A stretch of DNA of 64,000 bases from an uncultured Bacteroidota bacterium (lineage in GTDB: Bacteria > Bacteroidota > Bacteroidia > Flavobacteriales > Flavobacteriaceae): the NCBI GenBank assembly GCA_902510475.1, contig CABXCC010000003.1, positions 1 to 64,000 on the forward strand, written 5' to 3'. The notes beneath the pieces are model-generated. The model ran no database searches. It was not told the origin of the DNA and saw nothing but the letters and a program-made list of their open reading frames with translations. Positions 10,045-19,462 of this stretch are shown here, one piece after another; the stretch's first letter is position 1; each line of letters starts with the position of its first letter. Both the position numbers and the translations under genes were made by a program.

Positions 10045-11841
10045 ATGAAAAATATTCGAAATTTTTGCATAATTGCCCATATCGATCATGGAAAGAGCAC
10101 GCTTGCTGACAGATTATTAGAGTTTACTGGAGCAATCACTGATCGAGAAAAAAAAGACCAACTTTTAGACAACATGGACCTAGAAAGAGAAAGAGGGATT
10201 ACCATTAAATCTCATGCAATTCAAATGTATTTTAATCATAAAGGTGAAGATTTTGTATTAAACCTAATTGACACGCCTGGACATGTAGATTTTTCATATG
10301 AGGTTTCCAGATCGATTGCGGCTTGTGAAGGAGCTTTGTTGGTTGTTGATGCGGCACAAAGCATCCAAGCGCAGACTATATCGAATTTGTATTTGGCTTT
10401 AGAAAATGATCTAGAAATTATTCCGGTTTTAAACAAAGTAGATCTTCCAAGTGCAAATCCTGCTGAGGTTACAGATGATATTGTTGATTTGTTAGGTTGC
10501 CGTGCGGAAGAAGTAATTCCTGCAAGCGCAAAAACAGGGCTTGGTATTGAAGAAATTTTAGATGCTATTATTAATAGGGTACCGCCACCAAGCGGAGAGC
10601 CTGACAAACCATTACAGGCATTAATTTTTGACTCTGTTTACAATCCTTTTCGTGGAATAGAAACTTATTTTAGAATTCTTAGTGGTTCCATAAAAAAGAA
10701 TCAAAAAATTAAATTCATTGCAACGGGAAAATCTTATTTTGCTGATGAAGTTGGAACGCTTAATCTTAAGCAAAAACCAAAGCAGGAAATTTGTACCGGA
10801 GATGTTGGGTATTTAATCACTGGAATAAAAGAGGCTAAGGAAGTAAAAGTTGGAGATACAATCACTGATTTTGAAAACCCTACACTCGAGGCTGTTTCGG
10901 GTTTTGAGGATGTTAAGCCCATGGTCTTTGCTGGTATTTACCCTGTTGACACAGAAGATTATGAAGAGCTTCGTGGTGCAATGGAAAAGCTACAATTAAA
11001 CGATGCGTCCCTTGTTTTTACCCCAGAAAGCTCGGCTGCTTTAGGATTTGGATTTCGTTGTGGTTTTTTAGGAATGCTTCACATGGAAATTGTTCAAGAA
11101 CGCCTAGAAAGAGAGTTTGGAATGACGGTTATAACAACCGTTCCTAATGTTTCTTATCATGCGTATTCAAAGAAAAATCCGGAAGACATTATTCTTGTTA
11201 ACAACCCTTCTGATTTGCCTGACCCTTCATTTCTAGACAAGGTTGAAGAGCCTTTTATCAAGGCTTCAATAATAACAAAATCTGATTTTATCGGAAATGT
11301 GATGTCTCTTTGTATAGAGAAAAGAGGGGTTATAAAAAGTCAAACATATCTTACTACAACAAGGGTTGAGTTGGTTTTTGATATGCCTTTGGCTGAAATT
11401 GTTTTTGATTTTTATGACCGATTAAAAACAGTTTCTAAAGGTTATGCCTCTTTTGATTACTCACCTATTGGCCTTCAAGTATCAAAACTGGTGAGGGTAG
11501 ATATTTTATTAAATGCAAAAATTGTTGATGCCCTCTCCGCTTTAATTCACGCAGACAATGCTTATAGAATTGGTAAAAAGATTTGTGAAAAACTAAAAGA
11601 ATTAATCCCAAGACAACAATTCGATGTTCCTATTCAGGCGGCAATTGGTACAAAAATAATTTCTAGAGAAACGATAAAGGCATTAAGAAAAGATGTTACG
11701 GCTAAGTGCTATGGTGGGGATATCACAAGAAAAAGAAAGCTTTTAGAAAAACAGAAAAAAGGGAAAAAGAGAATGCGTCAAGTTGGAAGTGTTGAGATCC
11801 CTCAGGAAGCTTTTATGGCAGTATTAAAATTAAGTGACTAA
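10045..11841 (+). CDS. lepA: Elongation factor 4 (LepA)
   Basis: [37 protein letters not shown] and the LepA C-terminal [22 protein letters not shown]. Confidence 0.97.
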   Translation: MKNIRNFCIIAHIDHGKSTLADRLLEFTGAITDREKKDQLLDNMDLERERGITIKSHAIQMYFNHKGEDFVLNLIDTPGHVDFSYEVSRSIAACEGALLVVDAAQSIQAQTISNLYLALENDLEIIPVLNKVDLPSANPAEVTDDIVDLLGCRAEEVIPASAKTGLGIEEILDAIINRVPPPSGEPDKPLQALIFDSVYNPFRGIETYFRILSGSIKKNQKIKFIATGKSYFADEVGTLNLKQKPKQEICTGDVGYLITGIKEAKEVKVGDTITDFENPTLEAVSGFEDVKPMVFAGIYPVDTEDYEELRGAMEKLQLNDASLVFTPESSAALGFGFRCGFLGMLHMEIVQERLEREFGMTVITTVPNVSYHAYSKKNPEDIILVNNPSDLPDPSFLDKVEEPFIKASIITKSDFIGNVMSLCIEKRGVIKSQTYLTTTRVELVFDMPLAEIVFDFYDRLKTVSKGYASFDYSPIGLQVSKLVRVDILLNAKIVDALSALIHADNAYRIGKKICEKLKELIPRQQFDVPIQAAIGTKIISRETIKALRKDVTAKCYGGDITRKRKLLEKQKKGKKRMRQVGSVEIPQEAFMAVLKLSD

Positions 11842-11849
11842 AACTTTTT

Positions 11850-12941
11850 TCAACTTTCCTTAGGGCCTGAAGAAGCGCCGCCATTAGAGGCTATTTTTTT
11901 TGCTAGCTCCTGCATGTCATCAACCATGTCTGTTTCATCAACAATTTCATATCCCAACATGGTTTCTATTATATCTTCAAGGGTAACTATTCCAATAGGG
12001 GTTTTTGCATCGTCAAGTACTAGTGAAATGTGTTCGCGTTTTTTTAGTAGCTTATCAAAAAGTGGTGGTATTTTTGTTTTTTCACTAGAGATTATGATTG
12101 GCCGTTTTATTTCTTTTAATTTAAAGTCACCCTTGTTGTTTATTATACTTTCTAGTATGGTGTCTTTAAGAACATATGCTTCAATTTTATCATTATTTTG
12201 AATTGGTATTCTTGAAAACACCAATTCGGGGTTTTGCTGATAAAATTCGTTAATACTCAAGTTTGCATCTGCAGTAACCATTACTGAGTAAGGCGTCATA
12301 ATTTCTTTTACACTAACATTTCTAAGCTTTACAATATTTTTAATAAAGTTTGAATCCTTTGTTCCAATTATACCTTCCTCTTTTGCAATTTCTGCAATGG
12401 TTGAAATGTCTTCTCTTTTAAAAAAGAGCTCTTTTTTTGAGGCTCCAATTGACTTGGTAAATGCTTGTAATATCCATAACACTCCTGTGTATTTAAACAA
12501 GGGGATTATCGACGAAAGAACAATGGTTGTAAAACTTGCTAAATTAGCCCAATACTTTGCGCCTATTGTTTTTGGAATAATTTCTGAAAACAGCAAAATC
12601 ATTATCGTCATGACCGTCGAAACAATACCTACCAAAACATCGTCTGAAATTCCTCCTGCCAAGAAAGTGTTTTCGAGGTTAAGTTCAGAATAAGCCACTT
12701 TAGCCTGCGCCCCAACAAGGATTGCCCCAACAGTATGGGCTATGGTGTTGAGCGTCAAAATAATTATTAAAGGTTCGTCGATTGATTTTTTTAAGTTAGA
12801 TAATGTGTTTGCATATTTTTTGCCTTCTTTTATTTCAATTTTAATAAAGGTTGTGTTTATGCTTAGTAGTACAGCCTCAAGGATAGAGCACAGAAAGGAG
12901 AGGCTAATTGTTAAAAATATAAATAGTATTAGTAGTTCCAA
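11850..12941 (-). CDS. CNNM/CorC (HlyC) family transporter with CBS domains
   Basis: N-terminal DUF21-type TMs, VKEIMTPYSVM, GIVTLEDIIETMLGYEIVDETD. Confidence 0.88.
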   Translation of the reverse strand: MELLILFIFLTISLSFLCSILEAVLLSINTTFIKIEIKEGKKYANTLSNLKKSIDEPLIIILTLNTIAHTVGAILVGAQAKVAYSELNLENTFLAGGISDDVLVGIVSTVMTIMILLFSEIIPKTIGAKYWANLASFTTIVLSSIIPLFKYTGVLWILQAFTKSIGASKKELFFKREDISTIAEIAKEEGIIGTKDSNFIKNIVKLRNVSVKEIMTPYSVMVTADANLSINEFYQQNPELVFSRIPIQNNDKIEAYVLKDTILESIINNKGDFKLKEIKRPIIISSEKTKIPPLFDKLLKKREHISLVLDDAKTPIGIVTLEDIIETMLGYEIVDETDMVDDMQELAKKIASNGGASSGPKES

Positions 12942-13027
12942 TAAGAAAAAATAATTACTTCAAATTTAATAAATCATATGCATTTTTATAATTCTTTTTG
13001 AATTATTATAGATTGTGTATGTTAAAC

Positions 13028-15268
13028 TTAGTCTTTGAGTGTGATTCTGAGCACTGAACACGCTGCTCTTTCTGTAAACTTGTCTTTTCCCCCTCCGAAT
13101 AAAACATTAATCCAGTTGTCTTTTTCTGGTGTTCCAAGTATTAAAAGATCGTAGCCGGCAGATGTTTCAGAAATTGTTTCCACAGGGTCGGAGCTTTTTA
13201 AAATTAGAACTTCCGCATCAACACCAGACTGTTTTAATTTTTCCTCCGATCGATGCTTAACTGTTTCTGTTGTTGAGCTATTTTCTGGGACAACATGTAA
13301 TAGTGTCAAAGATCCTCCAAAATAATCACAAACATTTTTTGCAATACTTATAAAGTTTTTATCCTTTCTTCCAGGTCTTAGGGCTAATAAAACTTTTCCT
13401 ACATAGCGCACCCCATTGTCTCTATAAAGCGCAAGGTTAGAGTTTATATTTGCCAATAACCAGCCTATTGGATTTGTAATAAAGATTCCGGTTGTGGGTC
13501 TTCCATCCCATCCCATCACGAGCCAATCACAACTGCTTTGGGAGCTTAGTTGGTTGATTGTGTCTGAAAGTTCGTGGGTTACGACGGCTTCAAAATCAAC
13601 AGATATTTTTTGAGATTCTGATAGTCTTGAAAGTCTTCTTTTTAAAGAGTTTTCTGTAGGTGAGTCTTCTAAGAATGCGTCTAGATCTGTCTGGCTTGGG
13701 ATTTCAGTTATGTTTAGTGCTTGAATTACTTTTTTACTTTGAATCGCCGCTGCCATTTCAACAAGCATTTCTGGAGAAGTTTCATTTCCTAAAAGAGGGA
13801 CTATTGCCCCTGCACTTGATGCTATTTTTGGATCGAGTTTTGAAGATGCTTTTTTTATATTAATTGCTTTTTGTTTTTTTGTCTCCTGTTTTTTAGCAAA
13901 CAATGAAGATGCTGGTCTTTGAGCATAATTTTTTAAAACTCCTGATCTCATTACATCCTTTCCATAAACAAAGTAAATCACTGCTCCAATTAAAAATATT
14001 GCAAAAATAGCGAGCATTGGAACCATGCCTAAAAAGACTAGAAAAAAGATTCCACTTACAATTCCAAAAATCTGAATCCAAGGGTATAGTGGCGATTTGT
14101 ATTTTGGCTGATACCACTGTGCTGCTGTTTCTCTTAGTACGATTACCGCTAAATTTACTGAAACAAACATCATAACTTTAAATGCACTGGCCAGCTTGGC
14201 AATCTCAAAGACATCTAAAAACAAAACAACAAGAGCAATAGCCACGCATGTAATAGCAATTGTATTAATCGGGGTTAGAAACTTCTTGTGAACCTTGCTC
14301 CAAATTTCTGGTAATAGACCATCCCTTGACATAGCAAAAGGAAATCTTGATGAGGCCAAAACTCCTGCATTGACAGTTGAAAGAAGTGTAAGGACTGCAA
14401 TAAAGGCAATAGCGGCTCCAACCACATGAACGCCATTAAACTCAAGTGATGAAATATTAAGGTCAAGCGCTAATGTATGTATTGGGTTGTAATTCCCGGC
14501 TAGTTCCGAAAGGCTAACGTTTGCTGTTAAAACAAAAGAAATTAAGACATAAATTATTGTAATTATAAAAAGGGATAAAATCATTCCCTGTGGCAAATTT
14601 TTGTCTGGGTTTTTGATTTCTTCTGCAATTGCTGCTACTTTGGTTACTCCTGAATAAGAAAGGTAAACAAATGCAACGGCAAAAATAAGATCTTTATATC
14701 CCGCAAGCTCAACGGCTTCTCCTTTTAGTTTGGCAAAAAACGGGGTTGTTTGGTCCATGGTTTGAAGTCCTAAAACAAAAAGAGCTGCAAGAACTAATAA
14801 GGCAATAAGAACAGCATAAGACTGAAAATTCCCTGCTTTTTTTGCCCCAACAATATTTAATAGAAAAACTAAAAATAAGAACCCTAAGCCAACTGATTTT
14901 GTAATTGCCTCGCTGTCCATATCTAAAACTACAAGGACATATGCGCCGATTCCAACTAGGGCAAAAGCACATTTTAAAACAAGAGCAATCCACAAGCCGA
15001 GTCCAGAAATTGTTCCGAATAAAGGTCCAAAAGCTCTTTCAATAAACACATAGGTTCCTCCAGAGCTTGGCATTGCTGTGGCTAATTCTGATTTTGAATA
15101 TGCTGCAGGTAAAATACAAATAGCCGCAATTAAATAGGCTAACCAAAGAGACGCCCCAATCTTAGTTGCAGCAAGGCCTGGAAGGACAAAAATACCTGTC
15201 CCAAGCATTCCGCCAATACCAATTGCAATAACTGCAGGCAACGTTAAGCTTCTCTCTAATTTCTTCAA
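13028..15268 (-). CDS. APC superfamily amino acid permease with C-terminal universal-stress-protein region
   Basis: GIGGMLGTGIFVLPG, many TMs, then about 300 aa soluble region with USP-like GKVLLALRPGRKDKNFISIAKNVCDYFGGSLTLLHVV...YDLLILGTPE. Confidence 0.87.
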   Translation of the reverse strand: MKKLERSLTLPAVIAIGIGGMLGTGIFVLPGLAATKIGASLWLAYLIAAICILPAAYSKSELATAMPSSGGTYVFIERAFGPLFGTISGLGLWIALVLKCAFALVGIGAYVLVVLDMDSEAITKSVGLGFLFLVFLLNIVGAKKAGNFQSYAVLIALLVLAALFVLGLQTMDQTTPFFAKLKGEAVELAGYKDLIFAVAFVYLSYSGVTKVAAIAEEIKNPDKNLPQGMILSLFIITIIYVLISFVLTANVSLSELAGNYNPIHTLALDLNISSLEFNGVHVVGAAIAFIAVLTLLSTVNAGVLASSRFPFAMSRDGLLPEIWSKVHKKFLTPINTIAITCVAIALVVLFLDVFEIAKLASAFKVMMFVSVNLAVIVLRETAAQWYQPKYKSPLYPWIQIFGIVSGIFFLVFLGMVPMLAIFAIFLIGAVIYFVYGKDVMRSGVLKNYAQRPASSLFAKKQETKKQKAINIKKASSKLDPKIASSAGAIVPLLGNETSPEMLVEMAAAIQSKKVIQALNITEIPSQTDLDAFLEDSPTENSLKRRLSRLSESQKISVDFEAVVTHELSDTINQLSSQSSCDWLVMGWDGRPTTGIFITNPIGWLLANINSNLALYRDNGVRYVGKVLLALRPGRKDKNFISIAKNVCDYFGGSLTLLHVVPENSSTTETVKHRSEEKLKQSGVDAEVLILKSSDPVETISETSAGYDLLILGTPEKDNWINVLFGGGKDKFTERAACSVLRITLKD

Positions 15269-15311
15269 AATATTGTTTTATATTTATAAAAATACTAAAT
15301 ATATATTTCAA

Positions 15312-16163
15312 TTGAATTTATACCCCATTATTGCTGGTAATTTTATGCTTGACGGCGGCGCCATGTTTGGCGTTGTTCCCAAATCTATTTGGCAAAAAAC
15401 AAACCCTGCAGACAATAACAATATGGTAAAAATTGCTGCGCGCTGTTTGCTTATTGAAGACGGCGATCGGCGTATTTTAATTGATGCGGGAATGGGTGAT
15501 AAGCAAAGTGAAAAGTTCTTTGGCTATTATTATAGGTGGGGGGAAGATTCGCTGGAGTCCTCATTAAAAAAACATGGGTTTCATACTGATGATGTAACCG
15601 ATGTTTTTCTAACGCACTTACATTTTGATCACTGCGGCGGTGGGGTGATTCGCTCTGGGAAAAGCTCTTTTGAAACTACTTTTAAAAACGCAAACTATTG
15701 GAGCAATAAGGGTCATTGGGACTGGGCAACCGATCCAAACAAAAGAGAAAGTGCCTCTTTCTTAAAAGAAAACATTCTACCAATAGAAGAGTCTGGTCAA
15801 TTAAATTATTTAGAAAAAGATGAGGTTAATTATTTAACCCAAACCGACTTGGGTTTTGACGTGTTGTTTGTGGATGGTCATACGGAAAAACAAATGATTC
15901 CAGTTATTAATTACAAAGGTCAAAAAATTGCCTTTGCTGCAGACCTTGTGCCTACGCATGGTCATGTTCCTCTTACTTATATTCCTGGATATGACATAAG
16001 GCCTTTAATTTCTTTGAAAGAAAAAGATTTATTCTTAAATTATTGCGCCGAAAACAATGTTTTATTGTTTTTTGAACATGACGCTTTTGTAGAAGCTGCT
16101 TCGCTTCATAAAACTGCGCGAGGTGTTCGTGTTAACGAAAAAATTAAATTGCTTGAATTATGA
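15312..16163 (+). CDS. MBL-fold metallo-hydrolase
   Basis: THLHFDHCGGG motif; likely TTG start at 15312 (LNLYPIIAGNFMLDGGAMFGVVP) rather than the ORF-track start at 15273. Confidence 0.85.
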   Translation: MNLYPIIAGNFMLDGGAMFGVVPKSIWQKTNPADNNNMVKIAARCLLIEDGDRRILIDAGMGDKQSEKFFGYYYRWGEDSLESSLKKHGFHTDDVTDVFLTHLHFDHCGGGVIRSGKSSFETTFKNANYWSNKGHWDWATDPNKRESASFLKENILPIEESGQLNYLEKDEVNYLTQTDLGFDVLFVDGHTEKQMIPVINYKGQKIAFAADLVPTHGHVPLTYIPGYDIRPLISLKEKDLFLNYCAENNVLLFFEHDAFVEAASLHKTARGVRVNEKIKLLEL

Positions 16164-19100
16164 AAAACCCAACCAATATGAAGAACTTTTTTTTATACCT
16201 GTTTTTAATTTTTCCATTTATAATTAATTCTCAAAGTGTAGGTGATATTGCGTTTATAGCGTTTAACGCAGATGGAGATGACGATATTGCTTTTGTTGCT
16301 CTTTCTGAAATATCCTCTGGAACTGAAATATACTTTACCGATAATGAATGGACGGGAGCTGCATTTAACAATACCAATGAAGGAACCGCTATATGGACCG
16401 CATCATCTACTGTGAGTGCGGGTACTGTTGTAGTTATTAATAATCTTAGCGTGTTTGATTCGTCATGGTCCGTTAATGTTGGAACTATATCGGTTAGCGG
16501 AAGTTGGAATATTGGTAGTAGTAATGATTGTGTCTGGGCTTTAAGTGCTGCTCCAGCCACTTCGTATGGGTCAACACCAACCTTTTATGGAGTTATTTGT
16601 AATGATGTATCAAATGGAGACACAACTACAGGGTCAGGTTTAACTCTTGGAACAAATGGAATAGATTTTAATAATGATCGTGATGGGTATGTTTATACCG
16701 GGAGCAGATCCAATCAAGCGTCTTTTTCAGCATATTTAGCTGAAATATATAATTCAAGTAATTGGCAACAAGAATCATCAAACGGGGAAGCTATCCTACC
16801 AATTTCTACAACTGCTTTTGCCGTCACAGGAGGTTCGGCTGACCCCGAGCCAACAAATCAACCCTCTGGGCTATCTGCGTCCGTAACTCATGAGAAAATT
16901 ACTTTGACATGGACAGATGCTGTAGCCGGAGATCAAGCTCCTTCCAAGTATTTGATAATTGGTGAAAAAGATAGCTCAATAGCTGACCCTGTAGATGGAA
17001 CGGCAATTGCTGATGATAGCGATGCCTCAGACAATAGAGTTTCGATCAATATAAACCATGGTGTTGGCACAACTTCTTTTTCAAACTTAGGAGTTTCAGC
17101 GTCCTGGTATTTTGAAATTTTTCCTTATACTAACTCAGCAAGCGATATTGATTTTAAAACAAATGGCACAGTCCAAACCGGCAATGCAACTACTGCTAAT
17201 GCAATTCAAATAACAGAAATTGTTTACAATTCTCCTTCTACTGACTGGGAGTGGGTAGAATTATACAATCCAACGGCCTCAGCAATTGATATTTCAGGTT
17301 ATACAATAATTGACGCATATCCTAATACAATGACGACATTTCCTGGTTCAACATCAATTTCTGCAACCTCCTATTTTACAGTTGTTGTTAGCGGAGGTGG
17401 AACAGCACAATTTAGTGCTGACTATGACCCAGGGGCTGGCAACTACGTTGGTGGTCTTAATAATGGGGGTGACTCGGTAATTTTAAAAGATGCTTCAGGC
17501 AATATAGTCGACCAAGTCGATTATGATGATGGTTCCCCGTGGCCAACCGATCCTGGCGGCTCCTTTAAATCGTTAGAGTTAATCGATGGAAATAATAATT
17601 ATTATGCTGCAAGTTGGCAGGCCTCTTCTGCTGAATATGGTTCCCCTGGCGCTAAAACATCAACCGCCTGGAACAGCTCTCTTGGTTCAGGAGATAATTT
17701 GACCATTTCTAGCCCTGATAATATCGTTATAACAGGAGATGAAGAAATTAATAACATAACAATAAATAGCGGAGCTGGTCTTACAGTTGAAAAAACCGGT
17801 TCACTAACAGTTGCTGGAGATTTTACAAATAACGGAACTGTTAAGTTACAATCCGATTCAAATGAATTTGCAGCGATAAAAGTTACTGGCACTCCAACTG
17901 GAAATATAACTTATAAGCGTTATGTAAATACTGTTGGCACAAATGAATGGGATTTAATTGGCTCGCCCGTTGGAGGTAATAATTATATTAGTTCGTTCAT
18001 AACTGCAAATTCTGGCAGATTAGCAACTAACGGAAGTTCTCCAACAGCATATGCAGTCGGGTATTATGATAATTCTGCAGATAGTTGGACTAATTATAAT
18101 TCAAGCACGGTGGTTAATAATTCAACCGCTTTTGATCCTGGAAAAGGTTATCAAATGGCACATGTTTCAGGTGGTGTATTAGATTTTACAGGAACAATAC
18201 CCTCAACGACCGTTAGTGAATCCGTTATCAATAATAGTGCTTCTGGGAGAAGATGGAATCTTGTTGCAAATCCATTTCCTTCGTTTATTAATGCAAATGA
18301 CGATGCAGATGCCACAAATAATTTCATTGATATTAACGCCTCACAAATTGATGATGAAAATTATCTGTTTGTATACGGATTTGATGCAGATGGAACTGGA
18401 TATACGGCCTACGGAGAAAATTATAACAATAACAACACTCCTGTTTACATAGCTCCAGGTCAAGGGTTTTTTATAGCTGCTGAAAGTAGTTCAAGCTCAA
18501 ATGTTTCCTTTACAACTGCCATGCAAACCATAACAGGCTCTGACGATTTTGTTTCCGGAGATATATATGATGATTTTGGAAATCAAATTCAAGTTAGATT
18601 GTACAAACAAAATCTCATGATTGAGGATGCACATATTTATTTCAATGATGATGTAACAGCAGGGCTAGATCCTGGTAGAGATGCTGGAGACTTAAACCAG
18701 TCTGCTGGTTTAATGAGTAGATTAGTTGAAAATGACCAAGGCGTGGGCTTTGCTATTCAAGAATTACCAGCAGAAACTATGAATAACTGTATAGTTCCAT
18801 TGGAAATTAATACGTATGCTAATGAAGAATTCAAAATTAGTCTTCACTTCTATTCAGTTGACAATATAAATATTTACTTAGAAGATACTGAAGAGGGGTC
18901 AATGACTAATTTACTCGAAGAAGACTTTGTGTTAACTCCTACTAGTAATTTAGAGGGTGCGGGAAGATTCTTTATCCACATGACTGCTGATACAATGAGT
19001 AATGAAGAGGTGTCAACAAGCATGTTGAATGCTTATAAAGAAACAGGTGCTAGCTATATCACTGTTGAAGGATTAGCTACTCAATCGAATGAAACTAACG

Positions 19101-19261
19101 TTAGTTTATATAATATTCTTGGTAGAGAAGTGTTGTCTACTAGTCTTAACAATAACATGGGCACACAAACAATCTCAACAATTGGATTGTCTGAGGGTCT
19201 TTATGTGATTGTGTTAGAGTCAGGAACTGAAAGATTAACTAAAAAGCTTTTAATACAATAA
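16160..19261 (+). CDS. Secreted lamin-tail-domain protein with T9SS C-terminal sorting domain
   Basis: Signal peptide; LTD-like IQITEIVYNSPSTDWEWVELYNPT; type A sorting domain NETNVSLYNILGREVLS...ISTIGLSEGLYVIVLESGTERLTKKLLIQ. Confidence 0.88.
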   Translation: MKNPTNMKNFFLYLFLIFPFIINSQSVGDIAFIAFNADGDDDIAFVALSEISSGTEIYFTDNEWTGAAFNNTNEGTAIWTASSTVSAGTVVVINNLSVFDSSWSVNVGTISVSGSWNIGSSNDCVWALSAAPATSYGSTPTFYGVICNDVSNGDTTTGSGLTLGTNGIDFNNDRDGYVYTGSRSNQASFSAYLAEIYNSSNWQQESSNGEAILPISTTAFAVTGGSADPEPTNQPSGLSASVTHEKITLTWTDAVAGDQAPSKYLIIGEKDSSIADPVDGTAIADDSDASDNRVSININHGVGTTSFSNLGVSASWYFEIFPYTNSASDIDFKTNGTVQTGNATTANAIQITEIVYNSPSTDWEWVELYNPTASAIDISGYTIIDAYPNTMTTFPGSTSISATSYFTVVVSGGGTAQFSADYDPGAGNYVGGLNNGGDSVILKDASGNIVDQVDYDDGSPWPTDPGGSFKSLELIDGNNNYYAASWQASSAEYGSPGAKTSTAWNSSLGSGDNLTISSPDNIVITGDEEINNITINSGAGLTVEKTGSLTVAGDFTNNGTVKLQSDSNEFAAIKVTGTPTGNITYKRYVNTVGTNEWDLIGSPVGGNNYISSFITANSGRLATNGSSPTAYAVGYYDNSADSWTNYNSSTVVNNSTAFDPGKGYQMAHVSGGVLDFTGTIPSTTVSESVINNSASGRRWNLVANPFPSFINANDDADATNNFIDINASQIDDENYLFVYGFDADGTGYTAYGENYNNNNTPVYIAPGQGFFIAAESSSSSNVSFTTAMQTITGSDDFVSGDIYDDFGNQIQVRLYKQNLMIEDAHIYFNDDVTAGLDPGRDAGDLNQSAGLMSRLVENDQGVGFAIQELPAETMNNCIVPLEINTYANEEFKISLHFYSVDNINIYLEDTEEGSMTNLLEEDFVLTPTSNLEGAGRFFIHMTADTMSNEEVSTSMLNAYKETGASYITVEGLATQSNETNVSLYNILGREVLSTSLNNNMGTQTISTIGLSEGLYVIVLESGTERLTKKLLIQ

Positions 19262-19264
19262 GCC

Positions 19265-19408
19265 ATGAAAAAGACAGAAATAACTAGAAAACAGGCAATT
19301 AAGAAGTTGGGGAAATATGCAGCATTAACTGCCATTGGAACCTTCGCTATACTGAATCCTAAGAAAGCTCAGGCTAGTTCATCGCCGCCAGAACCTGGTC
19401 GCTGGTAA
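19265..19408 (+). CDS. 47-aa small protein with Tat/Sec-like signal peptide (not in supplied ORF track)
   Basis: ATG..TAA gives MKKTEITRKQAIKKLGKYAALTAIGTFAILNPKKAQASSSPPEPGRW; starts 3 bp after the upstream stop codon. Confidence 0.6.
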   Translation: MKKTEITRKQAIKKLGKYAALTAIGTFAILNPKKAQASSSPPEPGRW

Positions 19409-19462
19409 AAACCTTATTGAGTTACGAATAATTTCCCCTTTTTTATAACTTAAGCGTGATTT

